A stretch of 64,000 bases of DNA from Thomasclavelia ramosa DSM 1402 (GTDB lineage: Bacteria > Bacillota_I > Bacilli_A > Erysipelotrichales > Coprobacillaceae). Shown here in pieces: positions 61,053 to 64,000 of this stretch. The number at the start of each line of letters is the position of its first letter. Within the stretch, counting starts at the first letter, position 1. The DNA lies in NCBI RefSeq assembly GCF_014131695.1, contig NZ_CP036346.1, forward strand, positions 1,240,001 to 1,304,000, given 5' to 3'. A program made the translations under genes and the position numbers. The notes below the pieces were generated by a model. It saw only the letters and a list, made by a program, of their open reading frames with translations. It made no database searches and was not told the origin of the DNA.

Positions 61053-61108
61053 CTACTCTATAGAATAAGACATGAAATAAAAAATGGATTATTCATAGAG
61101 TAATTTAT
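61053..61108 (+). terminator. Long imperfect hairpin after the MATE gene
   Basis: TACTCTATAGAATAA and TTATTCATAGAGTA form a 14-bp imperfect stem with a roughly 20-nt loop, followed by ATTTATTTTTTATG. A probable terminator with a long loop. Confidence 0.5.
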
Positions 61109-61175
61109 TTTTTATGAAAAAATAATAACTTTATTAGCATTATTCCCTAAAATCGACATTAAATTCTCATCAGAT

Positions 61176-61202
61176 AAAAAAGCCATGGATAGAAATCCAT
61201 GA
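61176..61202 (-). terminator. Terminator after the cyclophilin gene
   Basis: On the minus strand TCATGGAT and ATCCATGG pair around TTCT, followed by CTTTTTT. Confidence 0.85.
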
Positions 61203-61215
61203 CTTACATGCCTGA

Positions 61216-61827
61216 TTATTTTAACATTTTAATTGAAGTAATTACAGGCTGGTTAGAAGCTTCAACAGTTCCATTATTATCAGTTACTGGAACAGTTGTA
61301 GCAATTTTGTCAACTACCTCGATTCCTTCATAAACATAACCAAAAACAGCATAATCCCCATCTAGTGAAGTAGTTGTTTGATGCATAATAAAAAATTGTG
61401 AACTTGCACTATCAGGATCAGATGAACGCGCCATTGAGATTGCACCGCGAGTATGTTTTAAAGGATTTTCAACACCGTTAGAACTAAATTCACCTTTGAT
61501 TGTTTCATCAGAACCACCAGTTCCATTCCCTTTTGGGTCACCCCCTTGAATCATAAAGCCGTCAATGATCCGATGGAAGGTCAACCCATCATAGAAACCT
61601 TCTTTAACTAGTTTTACAAAATTAGTTACAGTAATAGGTGCTTCATCAGCTTGAAGTTCAACTTTGATTACTCCATAATCCTTAACATCGATTTCGATTC
61701 GATAATTACCGCTTAACAAATCTTTGGATGCTGTTTTCTTATCTTGTTCATCATTACTTTTTCCACCACATCCGGCTAAGCTTAATGCTAATAGCATAAC
61801 CATTGTAAATTTAAATAATTTTTTCAT
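61216..61827 (-). CDS. Cyclophilin-type peptidyl-prolyl isomerase, lipoprotein
   Basis: A 203-residue protein with a lipoprotein signal peptide: KKLFKFTMVMLLALSLAGC, cysteine lipobox LAGC, then a serine/lysine-rich linker. The mature domain is a cyclophilin (GLTFHRIIDGFMIQGGDPKGNGTGG, GAISMARSSDPDSASSQFFI, GYVYEGIEVVDKI), which isomerises proline bonds in folding surface or secreted proteins. The active-site residues HR, Q and SQFF are present. The ATG follows AAGGAGATAAT. Confidence 0.95.
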   Translation of the reverse strand: MKKLFKFTMVMLLALSLAGCGGKSNDEQDKKTASKDLLSGNYRIEIDVKDYGVIKVELQADEAPITVTNFVKLVKEGFYDGLTFHRIIDGFMIQGGDPKGNGTGGSDETIKGEFSSNGVENPLKHTRGAISMARSSDPDSASSQFFIMHQTTTSLDGDYAVFGYVYEGIEVVDKIATTVPVTDNNGTVEASNQPVITSIKMLK

Positions 61828-61967
61828 ATTATCTCCTTATATCTATCTATTATTTATTATACAAAATAGTGGGTGGGATTGTCCATATAAAAATAATCAA
61901 AACTGTCATGGTTAAAAAATATAAAAATGTGATAAAATGAATGACAATGATAAGGGGATAAAATGAG

Positions 61968-62780
61968 ATGAAAAGAATTGCTTTAATAAATGATGTAACA
62001 GGATATAGTAGATGTTCGATTGCAGCGCAGCTGCCGATAATTTCAGCAATGGGAATTGAATGTGTTTTTGTTCCAACTGCAATCCTATCAGTAAACACAA
62101 TGCATCCAGAATATTATTTCGATGATTATACGGATCGAATGAATGATTATATTGAAACATATAAAAAAATGAAGGTTAGTTTTGATGGAATTGCTACAGG
62201 ATTTCTTGGTTCAGAAAGACAAATCGATATTGTCATTGATTTTATAAAAACTTTTAAGAAAAAACATACATTTGTATTAGTAGATCCGGTAATGGGTGAT
62301 CATGGGAAACTTTATCCGACTTACACTACTGCAATGCAAGATAAAATGCGTCAACTAATACCATATGCGACAATTATGACACCCAATTTAACTGAATTAT
62401 GCGCACTTTTAGAGGTACCATATCCGCATGATATAATTAATCGGGATGAGCTGATTGAAATGTGTCGCCAATTGTCAAATTTGGGCCCACAAATGGTCGT
62501 TGTAACAGGGATTAGTATTGGTGACGAAATTATTAACTTTGCATATGAACAAGGGAAGGAACCTGCCATTATCAAAGTAAAGCGAATAGGCGATGATCGA
62601 AGCGGGACTGGTGATGTTATCAGCGGTGTTATTGCGGGAAGTTATTTAAATGGTTTGAATTTCTATCAATGTGTTGAAAAAGCTGCAAATTTTGCATCTA
62701 GGTGTATTGAGTATAGTCAAGCAGTTGGAGCTCATAATCATTTGGGACTATGCTTTGAGCCTTTCTTAAAAGAACTTTAG
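61968..62780 (+). CDS. Pyridoxal/pyridoxamine kinase-like enzyme
   Basis: A 270-residue ribokinase-fold kinase beginning MKRIALINDVTGYSRCSIAAQLPIISAMGIECVFVPTAILS, as in pyridoxal kinases. Later it has DPVMGDHGKLYPTYT, TPNLTELCALLEV and DDRSGTGDVISGVIAG with the catalytic GTGD. It phosphorylates B6 vitamers to make PLP. The sequence is closer to the PdxY/PdxK branch than to ThiD. A 19-nt gap to a radical SAM gene suggests one operon. Confidence 0.88.
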   Translation: MKRIALINDVTGYSRCSIAAQLPIISAMGIECVFVPTAILSVNTMHPEYYFDDYTDRMNDYIETYKKMKVSFDGIATGFLGSERQIDIVIDFIKTFKKKHTFVLVDPVMGDHGKLYPTYTTAMQDKMRQLIPYATIMTPNLTELCALLEVPYPHDIINRDELIEMCRQLSNLGPQMVVVTGISIGDEIINFAYEQGKEPAIIKVKRIGDDRSGTGDVISGVIAGSYLNGLNFYQCVEKAANFASRCIEYSQAVGAHNHLGLCFEPFLKEL

Positions 62781-62791
62781 GAGGAAAGAAA

Positions 62792-63436
62792 ATGGTGATT
62801 TTATATACGCTACATGGTAATGGATATATTGATTTAAAAGATCTAGATACGTATAAGGGAATAACTTGTTATGTTAACAGCACAAACAGATGTAGTTGTG
62901 CATGTACTTTTTGTTTACGTAATACAAAAGAAATGCTTGAATCAAATTCTCTATGGTTAAAAAGGGAGCCGACTGTAGAGATGATTATTGCGGAATTTGA
63001 AAAATATGATTTAACAGCATTTAAAGAAGTAGTATTTTGTGGTTTTGGTGAACCGTTAACTCGCCACGATGATTTAATGAAAGTTGCAAAATATATTAAA
63101 GAGAAAAGGTCAGATTTATCGATTAGAATCAATACAAATGGCTTATCATCAATTACGTTAGGGCGTGATATTGCGCCTGATTTTAAGGGAGTAATCGATA
63201 CAGTATCTATAAGTTTAAATGCTCCAACTAAGGAAGAATATTATGAATTAACAAGAGCCTGTTATGGAGTTGATTCATTTAACTACATGCTCCAATTCAC
63301 AAAAGCGTGTAAAAAATATGTACCAAGTGTTGTTTTGACAGTTGTAGATATAATCGGGGTGGAAAAAATTAAATTGTGTCAAAAAATTGCCGATGGTCTT
63401 GGAGTAGAGTTAAGAGTTCGGCCGTTTGAAGAATAA
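62792..63436 (+). CDS. Radical SAM protein, TatD-linked type
   Basis: A 214-residue radical SAM protein. The 4Fe-4S motif is CSCACTFC (CxxxCxxC) near residues 34-41, with GFGEPLTRHDD as the SAM-binding GxGEP and INTNG and SLNAPTKEEY later. The short N-terminal domain MVILYTLHGNGYIDLKDLDTYKG is typical of the TatD-linked rSAM family, whose reaction is not known to me. No TatD gene is in this window, so the usual partner is missing or outside. The ATG follows AGGAGGAAAGAAA. It is 11 nt after the pyridoxal kinase-like gene. Confidence 0.88.
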   Translation: MVILYTLHGNGYIDLKDLDTYKGITCYVNSTNRCSCACTFCLRNTKEMLESNSLWLKREPTVEMIIAEFEKYDLTAFKEVVFCGFGEPLTRHDDLMKVAKYIKEKRSDLSIRINTNGLSSITLGRDIAPDFKGVIDTVSISLNAPTKEEYYELTRACYGVDSFNYMLQFTKACKKYVPSVVLTVVDIIGVEKIKLCQKIADGLGVELRVRPFEE

Positions 63437-63493
63437 TAAATTGTATCAAGATTATAATTATGATAGAATTTATAACAGTGAGGTAATTATAAA

Positions 63494-64000
63494 ATGATGC
63501 AATTAAGTCGTGAAGAAAGAATGTTAGATGTAAAAAGTATGACTAATGTTCGTGATTTGGGTGGCTATGAAACTCAAACTGGTTTTTATACAAAAAGTCA
63601 TAAATTTATTCGTTCAACCAATCCAAGTAAGTTATCAGATGATGAGAAAGAATATCTTTATGATTATGGAATTAGAATGCAAGTAGATTTACGAAGTGAC
63701 TTTGAAGTCGAACAGTTACCAAGTCAATTAACAGGTTATCGTGATATTGAATACTATAATGTCAATTTAATGCAGTCTAAAGATTTAAATGTTCTCCCTA
63801 GTGAAGTAACAAATTATCAAGATTTAGCTGGTTTTTATATTTTTATGCTAGAGGCAAATAAACAGCAGTTTAAAGAAGTTTTTGAATTGTTTTATGATCA
63901 TCCATACGATGCAATTATGTTTAATTGTTCAGCTGGAAAAGATCGTACTGGGGTGATTGCGGCATTATTGTTAGATTTAGCAGGTTGTCATGATTATGAT
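63494..64000 (+). CDS. Tyrosine-protein phosphatase (Y_phosphatase3 family), cut at window end
   Basis: An open frame of 169 codons to the window edge. It has the N-terminal VRDLGGY (NxRDLGG-type) motif, VDLRSDFEVEQ and the phosphatase loop FNCSAGKDRTGVIA (C-x5-R), where the usual histidine before the cysteine is asparagine. The family dephosphorylates tyrosine or other phospho-monoesters. The start has AGTGAGGTAATTATAAA before the ATG. The C-terminus lies outside the window. Confidence 0.88.
   Translation, partial: MMQLSREERMLDVKSMTNVRDLGGYETQTGFYTKSHKFIRSTNPSKLSDDEKEYLYDYGIRMQVDLRSDFEVEQLPSQLTGYRDIEYYNVNLMQSKDLNVLPSEVTNYQDLAGFYIFMLEANKQQFKEVFELFYDHPYDAIMFNCSAGKDRTGVIAALLLDLAGCHDYD

Noticed and set aside
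1-64000. CRISPR array, prophage or rRNA operon
   Set aside because: No regularly spaced repeats, phage structural genes or rRNA sequence was seen.

Overview
The window is low-GC, gene-dense DNA from what looks like an anaerobic, endospore-forming member of the Bacillota (Firmicutes). The evidence is a glmS ribozyme, two T-box leaders, TPP and FMN riboswitches, strong AGGAGG-type ribosome-binding sites, a dacB-spmA-spmB spore-cortex operon, a ferredoxin-like [FeFe] hydrogenase, Rex and acetate kinase. The very AT-rich codon use, a ThrS without its TGS domain and an archaeal/eukaryal-type ProS would fit the Erysipelotrichia (Thomasclavelia/Coprobacillus-like gut bacteria). That placement is inference from memory, not a search result.

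Layout. 1-9.2 kb: a cut-off polysaccharide polymerase/ligase-like membrane protein, a nucleotidyltransferase, MgtE, a cysteine-rich protein with a possible spore-surface domain, glmS with its ribozyme, an orphan PemK/MazF-like protein, a YoaK-type membrane protein, ackA and a small serine recombinase. 9.2-18.7 kb: an 85-residue unknown gene behind nested palindromes, thiT under a TPP riboswitch, the tRNA t6A cluster tsaE-tsaB-rimI-tsaD with rex, asnS, and a two-gene module of a metallophosphoesterase and a dehydrogenase with an extra N-terminal domain. 18.8-25.4 kb: a 54-residue microprotein, an NSS-family symporter, the dacB-spmA-spmB operon, a decayed riboflavin-uptake locus (FMN riboswitch plus ribU and PNPOx-like pseudogenes) and the hydrogenase. 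25.5-34.5 kb: rluB, a zinc-knuckle protein, T-box-thrS, a ROK kinase, thyA-folA-plsC, an SdpR/SdpI pair and a TfoX-C/hydrolase pair.

34.5-45.4 kb: a transposase remnant; a sugar-acid operon (IlvD/Edd-family dehydratase, KDPG aldolase fused to a VOC-like domain, KDG kinase) transcribed away from its probable GntR/FadR regulator; a decayed membrane-protein gene; an HD hydrolase and rsmF; tRNA-Leu(CAA); a ribokinase-like kinase; a PAS-GGDEF protein; and an XRE regulator. 45.4-51.9 kb: an aromatic operon aroF-aroB-aroA-aroC-pheA-aroK behind a T-box whose likely specifier is the Phe codon TTC. 51.9-64 kb: a membrane GGDEF protein, a GNAT protein, sbcDC, proS, a MarR-MATE pair with two identical operators, a cyclophilin lipoprotein, a pyridoxal kinase-like enzyme, a TatD-linked-type radical SAM protein and a cut-off tyrosine phosphatase.

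Most of the window is core metabolism and translation in short operons separated by clear hairpin terminators. No complete mobile element, prophage, CRISPR array or rRNA was seen. The less ordinary signals are the decayed cofactor-uptake loci, a recombinase gene with resolvase-like sites on both sides, a codon-use mosaic inside aroF, two domain fusions (dehydrogenase, aldolase) and three small proteins without a recognised function.
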